A stretch of DNA of 64,000 bases. Source: Amorphophallus konjac. Lineage: Eukaryota > Streptophyta > Magnoliopsida > Alismatales > Araceae. Below the pieces are notes generated by a model. That model did no database searches, was not told where the DNA came from, and worked only from the letters and a program-made list of their open reading frames with translations. The translations under genes were made by a program, and so were the position numbers. The stretch covers positions 322,593,829 through 322,657,828 of the forward strand of contig CM040125.1 in NCBI GenBank assembly GCA_022559845.1, in the 5' to 3' direction. Below, in pieces: positions 35,600-47,093 of the stretch (within the stretch, counting starts at the first letter, position 1; each line of letters begins with the position of its first letter).

Positions 35600-37330
35600 A
35601 ATCATCAGATCAGTTTGATAAATGAGCATACCCTGTACAGACTTGATGTCCAAATGCAATGTATGGACTTGTGTGTGCAGGGCAGACATTGTATAGACAT
35701 GCAATGCGTAATGCAGAATGCACTTAAACAAAGTATGCACAATGAGAATGTATAGACTTTGATTTATGCATGCATAAACTTGTATGAAGAACAGGCTGTA
35801 CAGACTTCAGATGCAGCATATAGGCAAGTATGTACAATGTGAGAATGTGTAGACTTGAATGCCTTCATGCGACCTCAATGTACAGACTTGAGGGATGCAT
35901 GAACATAACAGAAAGGAATGTATCGAGTTAGTTCAGGCTTTTAATAAAGCGTGTATAGACATGATGCATGAACAAGCCATAGCAAATGTATAGACTTAAC
36001 CGATGCGAACACAGGCTGTACACACATTGATTGCGTGCATGAGAAAGCAGTGTACAGACTTGCTGTGAAGAACAATGCCCAAATGCAGCGTATGGACTTA
36101 GCGTGAATGCAACAGCAATATATAGACTTTGTGATGCACAAACATATCCAATGTATAGACTTCAATGCAAAGGCTGGAGTTAAACAACAATGAATAGACT
36201 TCAAAGTATGCGCAATGCAAAGGCTGTACAGACTTCAGACTCAGCTGCGAACTGAGTTAAAGAGTGTATAGACTTGAGGAATGCCTTGCTAGCATGCGGA
36301 TGTATAGACTTGTGTTATGCAGCCAAACTATGTACATACTTGATGAGACGCTAAGTGAGACAGAGCTGGATGTACAGACTTTGAGAGACGATGCACTGTA
36401 GGCTAACGCTGTATAGACTTTGAGAGAGATGATGCATGAGACGATGCACTGTAGGCTAACGCTGTACAGACTTTGATAGCGTGAGATGTTGAATGAGACG
36501 GTCGGATGTACAGACCTTGAACGTGTGTGTGCTAGACAATGTATAGACTTGATGAATGATGTGTGCACAAAGAGAGACGATGCATGTTGTTCAGACTTGA
36601 GAGACGCTAAGTGAGACGATGCAGGCTGTACAGACTTGAGAAATGATGCATGCTGTACAGACTTTGAAAGACGCTACGTGAGACGATGGAGTGTATAGAC
36701 TTTATGTGCAAAAATGAGTGTATAGACTTGCTAAGTGCAGACAGCCAACTCTGTACAGACTTCACTCGATATATAGACTTAGTGTTCTGAACGTAGGTAA
36801 AGATAAGGAATGTATAGACTTGTAAGATGATGCACACATGCACAATGTATAGACTTAGAAGAGATGCACGAGCAGGCGACGATGTGTAGACTTGGCCAAT
36901 GTATAGACTTGAATGCTCCATGCACAAAGACACTGAGTGAGACGATGTATAGACTTGACAATGCATGGACTATGCACATAGACGCTAAGAGAGATGATGT
37001 ATAGACTTGACAATGATGCACACACATAACAGAAAGGAATGTGCAAACTTTGTGTGCGGGCATGCCAATGTATAGACTTGTATATGCATGGAGAGGCAAG
37101 GCAATGTATAGACTATGGCATGTATGAAGAGTGCAGACTGTATGACTGATGCAATGAAACACCGGAGGATGTACAGACTTACAGGCACAAAAACATGGAC
37201 CGATGCAGTGAATGCATATAGCAAATATGAACTGAGTGTATGCAGGAGAACTAACAGAGCAGTCTGCAATAGGAAAGTATGTACATTGAACATGCAATGC
37301 ATGAGAGACAATGTACAGACTTGTTAAATG
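35600..37330 (-). repeat. Array of AAGTCT(A/G)TACA motifs (minus strand) in U3 of element D
   Basis: About 45-50 degenerate copies, seen on the plus strand as TGTATAGACTT or TGTACAGACTT, with 15-45 bases between them. It is the largest such array in the window and is duplicated at 43590-45300. Long ORFs through it (for example 36779-37336) are repeat artefacts. Confidence 0.85.
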
Positions 37331-37607
37331 ATGCACAAAATAATTTATGCATATTAGCTAAAACATCATCAAGGGATAAGGCATACAGATCTGAGAGTAG
37401 ACAGAGCATTACCTGATCTGAGCATGCACTGATCTTACCTGTCACTGGTTGACTTTTGACTTGGGTGACTTCATGACCTGTGAGTCATCCTTAAAAGCTG
37501 TTCTGTCAGATTATCATAAACATCAAGATTATATCATCAAGGATGTAAGCATAATGATTCATAATATTTGTCATCATCAAAACTCCAGAACCACAGGGGA
37601 CACAACA

Positions 37608-37621
37608 ATCTCCCCCTTTTT
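37608..37621 (-). other. Terminal polypurine tract (element D)
   Basis: Minus strand AAAAAGGGGGAGAT, identical to that in A and C, next to the LTR edge. Confidence 0.9.
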
Positions 37622-39837
37622 GATGATGGCAATATTATGAGTCATTGCAATAGACTCATCATGGTGATTATGAAACACCATATGACAATTCATGATTATG
37701 TAAACATAATGAGCATGTAAAACACCATGTGATGCAACTGTTGATTGATGCAAATGATGACTCACAAAAGTTCTCCCCCTTTGACAACATCAAAAAGAAT
37801 GGAAGGATCATTGACTGTTGAAGGAGATGACATAGGAGGTATTATGCAATGGTGAGTTACTGTCATCTAAAACTCCCCCTGACAACATACTCTCCTGAAA
37901 GACATGAATGATCATTGAACCACATGGACATGCAAGAATTCTCCCCCTGAGATGGACATTGATTGGAATGAAGCTCAGGACATAAAGAAGTCAATAGTAA
38001 GCATTCAGAATGAATGAGAAAGGTTTTCAATGGGATATCAATTTCATAAATCTGATTAAACAGGTATATCAGACTCTTCTATTATAGAGATTTATGAATG
38101 ATCTTCATTGACAAGTCAGATCAGAATATGATGTATGCAAGGCTTGTTCATTAGCATTCTATACTCATATCTGAAATCAGTTTTAATAAAAGTGAACCTT
38201 GCTTTCAAATTGAACGTCTTGTTTAATCTTCTTCTTTCTTACTCACTCAATTTCAAAGATTCCTTTAAGAGATGCAATCAATAGTATTGAAGTTAAACAC
38301 ATAAGAAAACATTTGTTTCTGTCAAGGGGTTTCAATAGAATATTTCTTTTGCACACATTTTCAAATGATACACTAGATCAGCAACAATTTTCATAACAAT
38401 CTTCAAGAGCACTTGAGTTTAGTACACCCTTGTAACTATAGGATACACATTGTTTAGACGCCAGTATCCCTAAGCACTTGGAAGGACTAACTGTCATGCT
38501 TCATAGGAACAGAGATAGCATTTACACTTCATGACACACTACAAATCATTTCTTTGATGAGTGAGATGTATTTCTCAGTGTGCATGCCATTGCTCTGCCA
38601 GATTATCAATCATTCTTAAGCAGAGTTAACTATGGCACCTCATGACACAGTCCTTTGGACATGGTTTCTCAGTGACCAAAGTCATTGCTCTGACAAGATT
38701 TATCCTTAGACATGTTCCAGATTTTCAGATGTTTAAAAACAATACTAATTTCATACATATCAATGAAGGAATATCATGATTTCAGAATTTTCAGAATTCA
38801 GAAGAGTTTAAAGGACACAACATGAAAATGTTGGTTAAAGTTTATTAAGACTAACTCAGATATTTTCAAGATATGTTCATAAACAAACACAAATTATACA
38901 TGAAACTTCAACCGGCTTAAAGTATCAGACATTCATAGTCCTATATAATAGAAGATTCCTCTTTAAGTTGTTTTCAGATTTATGATCAGGATATGCTCAG
39001 AGAAGTTTTTCTGAAGTTTCAGGGAAGGCAGAATCAATTTAAGGAGCAGCCATTTCAACAGATACCAATGGATAGGGTGAGTAAAAATGGCTGATAACAG
39101 TTGAAGCAGGAAGCTGAAATGTGTTGTGATGCATGGGTCAGATGCGATTTCAAGAATATGAATAATGCTCCCCCTAACTGTATGCATGAGCTAGCGATCC
39201 TAAATGTATGTAACTCTGACCTATGGTACCAGGCGGAGGACTTGGTCTAAAGACCACCTCACACATATCAAGCACTTCCAGACAGAATTCATCTGCCCTT
39301 TCGTATCTCACTATTTATATACCAAGAGTCATGCATGACAATCCCATGCAGATGCAGTTCTATATGCATCTTAAGCTGACAATATGCTACTTATATGCAA
39401 TTGTGAATGCATGTGCATGTCAAATGTGCAGGTGAACATTTTTAAGCATGAGAGATCGTCTAAGCAACAAATTTATTTAATTCAGCTTTTCAGATTTTTC
39501 AGAATGTAATTTTTTTATGATTATGCATTTTAACAAATATCAAACAACTGCAATTGGCATATGTATGCATCAAATGCAGACAACCTTTTAATCTCATGTA
39601 TGCACAGATCACCCAGCAAGTGCATGATCAGAAAAGAATGCAAATGGCAGATGCAGTTATGGACATGTATGCATGAGATCTTAATTGACATATTAAGCAT
39701 GATATTCAGCTAAAAGAAAATTCAGGTGTACAAGCATTTAAACAGTAGAGTTGGGGTTTTACCAAACTTTGGATGCCTTGGTTTATTTGACCCCCTTTTA
39801 TTCCTCATCCCCAAGGCATACCTACAAAGCACAGATC
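37622..39837 (-). other. 3' non-coding region of element D
   Basis: No coding sequence. Extra purine tracts on the minus strand at 37771-37782, 37871-37881, 37939-37949 and 39168-39175. The covarying hairpin is at 38441-38469 (GGATA/TATCC outer stem), and GGCAGAGCAATG blocks occur near 38590 and 38690. It joins gag directly at about 39838, which places the pol deletion at or just after the gag stop. Confidence 0.75.
38441..38469 (-). other. Predicted 3'-region hairpin (element D)
   Basis: Minus strand outer stem GGATA/TATCC and inner stem CGT/ATG (one G-T wobble) around CTAAACA. It has the same design as the hairpins in A and C. Confidence 0.45.
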
Positions 39838-42144
39838 TCATTTTGTGTTTCTAGGTACCCAAGACTTCTTGGGTCCTACATTGTTAGTAACACCTCTGAT
39901 AGGTGCTTTCCACAATCTTTGGGCATGTAAGTCATCAGATTTCATTAAACGATAGTCACTCATGGAGTGCCCAAACTGCCCACAATAATGACAGGAAACA
40001 ACATGCTTTGATTTCTTGTTATGCACACAATTATTAGCTTGGAATTTTTGTGCAAGTGCATACTAGTTTCTATTTTTATTATGGAAGTTGTTCCTGTTAA
40101 TCTTACCAAACATGTTTTCCTTAGAAGGATGTCTAGCATATTTGAAATTTGCCTGCCTATCTTGAAGATGCCAAAAGTCATTGACTGTATGGCCATGCTT
40201 TCCACATTGAGAGCAGCTAATTGGATTTCTTCTAAAAGAGCCTGACCAGCATTCGGTGGCCTTGTGACCAAATTTGTTACAGTTATAGCAAGTGATGTGC
40301 TGGTTTACAGGAACAAATTTGTTCTTATTAAAACCATGTTGGCTTGCAGGGAATTTAGCATAATATGAAAGAGATGTTTTCTTACCACTTGCAAACCAGC
40401 ATTGTGTAATCGTGTGACCCAATTTGCCACAGTGAAAGCATTCTATTTTCTTTTTCTGAGATGAAGAATTTTTATCATGAAATTTCCTAGCATTCAAATC
40501 ATCTAGTTCCATTAATCTACACTCATGCATCAGATGGCCAATCTTGTGACAGTAATGACAAATCATTTTCTTTTTAGATGCATGTGAGTGTGTGGGTGAA
40601 ACATGCAGAGTGGGAAGAGGAACATGTTGATTCTTTTCTTTCTATTTTTCTGTTGTTTTCTTTTGAGCAGATGACTGATAACCAGGAAGGTTCTGAGGGC
40701 TGTGAGAAGTTGAGCTGGAAACAAAGGAAGTTTGAACTTTGTTTTTAAAACTCTTCTTGTTTGAAGGGTTATAGCCCAACTCTTTCTTCTGAAAATTAAC
40801 CTTTGTTCCTAGAATCTTGTCCAGATTATCTTTTCCGTCCATAAATTTTGACAAGGAATTATTCAAATCTTCAATTTCATTTTCCAGAGAAACGATGTGT
40901 ATTTCATAACTGGCAATCTCTTGTTCATTGCAATTTACACATTCGCTTAGTACCTTGTTAGCAGTTTTATATTCCTCAACTTCATGTTCCAGATTTCTCA
41001 ATTTTTCAGATTCTTCAATGTAAACAGATTTTCCTTTTTCTAAGAGAAGAAGTTTCTCTGACATAGCAGTGTTCAACTGCTTCAATCCTTCAACTTCTTT
41101 AGTTAATTTGTCATTTTTTGATTTCAGATTTTCAGTTTCTTCAACAGAGCCTTTATCAATTTTCATTGAGCTCATTTTATCATTCAGCACTTCCTCTATC
41201 TGTTCAAGCTCCAGAATCTTGTTTAACAGATCTTTGTTTTCTTCCTTTAGGGAAACAATAAACTCCTTCTGCCATTCTAAATTTGAGTGAAGATTTTCAT
41301 TTATTTCCTTGAGAAATGGACACTCATTGCATGCAGATTTACCAGAACATATTGTTTGAACCTGGAGTTTTTCACATTGTTTCTTAAGGCATTCATTTTC
41401 AGATTTTAAGACATCCAATTCAGAGCTAACACATTCAAATTCTTTCAACAGTTTTTTATTCTGAACTAAATTATTAAAATGAACTTGATCATCATCAATC
41501 GAGCTAAGTTTTTCTTTTAGTTCAGAAATTTCACATACAAGTTCTTTATTTTCTTCTTTGAATAAGTCAATTTGTTTCTTAAGCACTTGGACTTCAGACA
41601 AGCATGCATCATAGGACTGTTTCTGTTTTAAGCAATTTTCACATGAGGACTCTGAGCTATTCGGATCAATTTTCTTTTTCAAATTTTTATGTTGTTTTCT
41701 TAACATCTCATGTGACTCAAGTAACTCAGCATATGCATACTCCCAATCATCTAAAGAGAAATTCTCGAAGAGGTTTACCTCATCATCATCCTCTTCTTCA
41801 TTTTGGCTGCCACTTTGATTACTTCTGTTAGCCATCATGCAGCTGTCCTCATTTATCCTGTGAGCTAGCTTCAGCTTATCCAGGATGTCTTTAGCAGACC
41901 TGCAATCATAAAAGCAAGAATGTAAGGCTTTGTCAGTAGCTGCTTTCATCAGATTAAAAGCTCTCTGATTTTCTCCATCCTTTGATCTGTAGCTGTCGGT
42001 CCATTTGGACACTTTCTTTGATAATCTGTGAGGACCTTGTGAAATTAACTTCCACAGATCAGGATTAACTAATATAACATATTCGCGCAGACTGACAAAC
42101 CACACATTAACATTAGAGCCGTTGAAAACCGGTGGATCACCCAT
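39838..42144 (-). pseudogene. gag: Sirevirus gag with five zinc-knuckle units (element D)
   Basis: One 769-codon frame from MGDPPVFNGSNVNVWF, about 110 bases after the PBS. Residues about 150-450 form a long coiled coil rich in Glu, Lys and Leu. Then come zinc-knuckle units CHYCHKIGHLMHEC, CFHCGKLGHTITQC, CYNCNKFGHKATEC, CSQCGKHGHTVNDF and CHYCGQFGHSMSDY; the last two have lost the final Cys (Phe and Tyr). In-frame stops at 40642-40644 and 40063-40065 interrupt it; the final TGA is at 39838-39840. Gag packages RNA and forms the particle. Five knuckles are unusual, since element C has one. As the element has no pol, gag is its only coding sequence. Confidence 0.88.
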
Positions 42145-42254
42145 GGAAACAGATCAGATTAAAGCAACAGGAATAATGATGCACCAAAAGCGAGATAGCA
42201 CCGAAGACCGCAGGAACGGATCTGCAGGTCGCTGGACCTTCTATGCAGACACCC

Positions 42255-42266
42255 GCTCTGATACCA
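42255..42266 (-). other. Primer binding site (element D)
   Basis: Minus strand TGGTATCAGAGC, two bases from the right LTR; same initiator Met-tRNA type as element C. Confidence 0.9.
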
Positions 42267-42268
42267 AT

Positions 42269-45200
42269 TGTTGGGACGGTGTGATGGATACAGAGGGGGG
42301 GGGTGAATGTATCCCCTTCAAAAATATCCCCCAAAATAAAAACAGTAAGCCTGCTGCTAGACTCAGTTGCGGAATAAAAGCTATAGAGCACAAATAAACA
42401 ATTGATCAAACAGTTGAACTGCTAACGATACTGGTGGTACCTGATCAAGACTAAGCCGAAGATAGAACTATGCAAACCTGACTCACTTAACAAAACACAT
42501 AATGCGCAAGTTCACTTCAGATAGAAAAGAATGCTCAGACAACCTGTGAAGTACGTAGAAGACAAGGGGCAAACCCACAAGGCAAACCACGGCACAGATG
42601 ATTTTTTAGGTGGTTCGGTCCACAGACCTACGTCCACCCCTCACCCCAACCCGGAGTGAGGCTTCCACTAGCACAAGCTAGAATCGCAGACTCAGTCTGC
42701 AAATAAGTGCTGCCAAATAGCTTGACCAGGGGAACAACCTCCCCTCTTCCTCCAGACCGGAGGGCAACCACTAGTGACTACCCGTCACTAGCAACCAGAG
42801 ACCAAAGTCTCTCTTCCTTCACCCAGGAGGGAACCCACAAGCGACACCCTATCACTTGCAAACCGGAGGACCAATCCTCCCTTCCTCCGAAACTCAGAGG
42901 GAACACACAAGTGACACCCAGTCACTTGCAAACCAGAGGTCACGGACCTCTCTTCCTCCACACCGGAGGGAACCACTAGTGACTACCCGTCACTAGCAAA
43001 CCGGAGATTAAAATCTCCCTTCTCCTGAACCAACAGGAGGAACCCCGACCTCACTACAGAGAATCGAAAAAACAAAGCCAAGGAAATATAAAGTAAAAAA
43101 CAAGAAAGGAGAAATACAACAGACAGAAAGCTGAAAATGAAGTCCACAAAGTAGCTCTCGCAGGAGCGATCTGGTATGGATTTGATCCAATTGCCAGACA
43201 GACAAATCTTCAATGAAGGCTTCTTTCTTCTTCTCCACGAACTCTCTCTCTTTCTCTTTTTCTTCTTCTACTTTCACACTCTACCTCTCTTTTTCTTCTC
43301 TGCTCTTCTCTTCTCTCTTCACTCTCGATCGTGCAGGCTCCCAGTGGCTCTCTTCTACTTCAGTCACGATCAATCATTCTTCTGATGGAGGAGTCTTCCA
43401 TTTATAGCGGCAGCAGCTAGGGCGTGCGACTTCCACGAATTCCTTCCCTAATACCTTGGCCGCGTGGCAGCATTTCAGCCTGCAGAATGACACGTGTCAC
43501 GATCCTGAGCCATCTCCTATTCTTGGATCACGTGTATTCATTAATCTCTTCGAGTAGCAGCCTTGTAAGAACAAAATCATCAGATCAGTTTGATAAATGA
43601 CCATACCCTGTACAGACTTGATGTCCAAATGCAATGTATGGACTTGTGTGTGCAGGGAAGACATTGTATAGACTTGCAATGTGTAATGCAGAATGTACTT
43701 AAACAAAGTATGCACAATGAGAATGTATAGACTTTGATTTATGCATGCACAAACTTGTATGAAGAACAGGCTGTACAGACTTCAGATGCAGCATATAGGC
43801 AAGTATGTACAATGTGAGAATGTGTAGACTTGAATGCCTTCATGCGACCTCAATGTACAGACTTGAGGGATGCATGAACATAACAGAAAGGAATGTATCG
43901 AGTTAGTTCAGGCTTTTAACAAAGCGTGTATAGACATGATGCATGAACAAGCCATAGCAAATGTATAGACTTAACCGATGCGAACACAGGCTGTACACAC
44001 ATTGATTGCGTGCATGAGAAAGCAGTGTACAGACTTGCTGTGAAGAACAATGCCTAAATGCAGTGTATGGACTTAGCGTGAATGCAACAGCAATGTATAG
44101 ACTTTGTGATGCACAAACATATCCAATGTATAGACTTCAATGCAAAGGCTGGAGTTAAACAACAATGAATAGACTTCAAAGTATGCGCAATGCAAAGGCT
44201 GTACAGACTTCAGACTCAGCTGCGAACTGAGTTAAAGAGTGTATAGACTTGATGAATGCCTTGCTAGCATGCGGATGTATAGACTTGTGTTATGTAGCCA
44301 AACTATGTACATACTTGATGAGGCGCTAAGTGAGATAGAGCTAGCTGTACAGACTTTGAGAGACGATGCACTGTAGGCTAATGCTGTACAGACTTTGAGA
44401 GAGATGATGCATGAGACGATGCACTGTAGGCTAACGCTGTACAGACTTTGATAGCGTGAGACGCTGAATGAGACGGTCGGATGTACAGACCTTGAACGTG
44501 TGTGTGCTAGACAATGTATAGACTTGATGAATGATGTGTGCACAAAGAGAGGCGATGCATGCTGTTCAGACTTGAGAGACGCTAAGTGAGACGATGCAGG
44601 CTGTACAGACTTGAGAAATGATGCATGACGTACAGACTTTGAAAGACGCTACATGATACGATGGAGTGTATAGACTTTATGTGCAAAAACGAGTGTATAG
44701 ACTTGCTAAGTGCAGACATCCAACTCTGTACAGACTTCACTCGATGTATAGACTTAGTGTTCTGAATGTAGGTAAAGATAAGGAATGTATAGACTTGTAA
44801 GATGATGCACACATGCACAATGTATAGACTTAGAAGAGATGCACGAGCAGGCGACGATGTGTAGACTTGGCCAATGTATAGACTTGAATGCTCCATGCAC
44901 AAAGACACTGAGTGAGACGATGTATAGACTTGACAATGCATGGACTATGCACATAGACGCTAAGAGAGACGATGTATAGACTTGACAATGATGCACACAC
45001 ATAACAGAAAGGAATGTGCAAACTTTGTGTGCGGGCATGCCAATGTATAGACTTGTATATGCATGGAGAGGCAAGGCAATGTATAGACTATGGCATGTAT
45101 GAAGAGTGCAGACTGTATGACTGATGCAATGAAACACCGGAGGATGTACAGACTTACAGGCACAATGAACATGGACCGATGCAGTGAATGCATATAGCAA

Positions 45201-45582
45201 ATATGAACTGAGTGTATGCAGGAGAACTAACAGAGCAGTATGCAATAGGAAAGTATGTACATTGAACATGCAATGCATGAGAGACAATGTACAGACTTGT
45301 TAAATGATGCACAAAATAATTTATGCATATCAGCTAAAACATCATCAAGGCATAAGGCATACAGATCTGAGAGTAGACAGAGCATTACCTGATCTGAGCA
45401 TGCACTGATCTTACCTGTCACTGGTTGACTTTTGACTTGGGTGACTTCATGACCTGTGAGTCATCCTTAAAAGCTGTTCTGTCAGTTTATCATAAACATC
45501 AAGATTATATCATCAAGGATGTAAGCATAATGATTCATAATATTGTCATCATCAAAACTCCAGAACCACAGGGGACACAACA
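42269..45582 (-). repeat. 5' LTR of element D (right copy)
   Basis: 3314 bases. It has the same layout as the left copy: conserved hairpin 42609-42638, stem-loop repeats 42725-43040, TATA box at about 43400-43407, CACGTG at 43491-43496, motif array 43590-45300. It ends at TGTTGTGTCCCC (minus), followed by TTAGC. Confidence 0.93.
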
Positions 45583-45587
45583 TTAGC
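45583..45587 (+). other. Target site duplication TTAGC, right copy (element D)
   Basis: Exact match to 34291-34295. Confidence 0.9.
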
Positions 45588-47093
45588 AGCCCCTCGATAG
45601 ACGGCAAGGTCATGGTTTGCAGCCAGTACATGACTGCTTCTGACCCTAGCGATCCTGTCAAGACCATTTTGATGCACTATTTGGTTACATAAATTTTTGT
45701 TTCATCTTGTTTAGACATCATGAATAGTGTAGAAACCCACTAAATAAAAAGGGAACATATGGAGTAATGTTGATAATTGCTAATCTGATATCAGAATATC
45801 ACTTTCATCCAATTGTATCATCATGACTGTTTCTTTTGAATTGAATGAATAAATTGGTTCAATTAAAATTTATGATATGTTGTTCAATTTATTAGGATTG
45901 TTTGACCGTCACACCACTCCGACGGTGCTGACTGACCGATTACACTATTTTTCGATGTGTTATTAGCGTCAATCTTGTAATAGTTCGGACTCTCATCGGA
46001 TATTCCTTCCGTCGGACTAGGACCGTTATTATGAGACCTCCATAAGTCCCCGCGAGCTTGAGATTCTCACTAGGACGTCGAGCGGGTTGTACCCCCAAAA
46101 CCTGAACCTTTCGACTCGATCGAATCACGTGTTTTTGCCCAAGCTTGGAATTGGGGCTATCCTGTTGATTGCAGCCCTTCCGGGACTGCTTCTGTCAGTT
46201 TGCGGCCCAGGTGTGACCGCCTGACCTTTCGAGAGGCCCTTTTCGTGACTTCTTTTAACTGGCTAGGTGCCAGGTCTTGTGGGTCGACCTTCCTTGTTTG
46301 TGGGTCACCTAGCCATGTTGAAGTCGACCTATAGCCTCTAGACTCAACCTGAGAGGTGTGGGTTGGACCCTGGTTCGGTCCCACCATGTCTTGGGTGGGC
46401 TGGGAGCCCATTATGTTGACTGCTTTTGCCTTATTGGGCCTAGACTAGTTGCGGTTGTCATTGGACCGTTTCTATCCTCCAAGCGGCCCTCCGAGGACCG
46501 TTTCTGGATGGGGCGGCCCAGTTGAGACTATTTCCTTTTGTTTGTGTCCCAGGGACATTTCTGCTCTAAGCAGCTTCCTGTGGACCGTCATCCTTGGGAA
46601 ACGGCCGAGCCAGGACCGTCTTGTTCTCCTTGCGGCCCCTCTCGGACCGTTTTCATCCTGCACGCTAAATTTCGTCTCTTTTGCCCAACTTTGGCCTTTA
46701 CGGTCCAGCATAGACCGTTTTTCTCATCTTGGCGGCCCGATCATGACCGCAACATTCCCAGAGTTATTTTCATGTGTGTCTTACATACCCCTTTTAATCT
46801 CATGACTTTCCATTCAATTATTGATAGCACCACTTGTTCCTAGTTGGAAGTTAAATAGCTTAACCTTGGAATTCCTGGCCGATTCCAATGAATGTCTAAG
46901 ATTGTTACTTGGATCTTGGATCCACCAAATCAATGCCAATGCATCATAAGGGCCTGGTCTGGTCCTGGGAGAAGCACCCGAAAAGTACTAGTGCCCCGGG
47001 GAGGTGTAATGACATGGTGAGGCATTGCACCGAGTGCATGACTAACGTGAGGTCTATGACATTCATATATTCATTGAATTCCTACATGGAATT
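45588..47093 (+). mobile_element. Tekay-like LTR X, third segment
   Basis: It resumes LTR X after element D with GCAGCCC...GACGGC and continues with an array of GCGGCCC/GACCG units between about 46150 and 46760 (e.g. GCGGCCC-AGGTGT-GACCGC). It stops at 47094 where element Y begins. No gene seen. Confidence 0.5.

Larger units (their letters stand above)
34296..37607 (-). repeat. 3' LTR of element D (left copy)
   Basis: On the minus strand it runs from TGTTGTGTCCCC (37607) to CCGTCCCAACC (34296; last base mutated). It holds the TGTATAGACTT array (35600-37330), CACGTG at 35516-35521, TATA box at 35425-35432, stem-loop repeats (34750-35065) and the conserved hairpin (34634-34663). Confidence 0.93.
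34296..45582 (-). mobile_element. Non-autonomous Sirevirus-type element D (gag only)
   Basis: An 11.3-kb element on the minus strand, with LTRs of 3312 and 3314 bases, TSD TTAGC, a Met-tRNA type PBS at 42255-42266 and a polypurine tract at 37608-37621. Its 4.66-kb interior encodes only gag; no protease, integrase, RT or RNase H is found, and the 3' non-coding region follows gag directly. The LTRs look only a few percent apart by eye, so it moved recently, presumably with enzymes of a related element. The outermost base of the left LTR is G where the right copy has T. Confidence 0.93.

Noticed and set aside
36779..37336. A 185-residue minus-strand ORF, repeated in D's other LTR (44754-45287)
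   Set aside because: Same motif-array artefact inside the LTR of D; the two copies differ by indels as expected of non-coding repeat.
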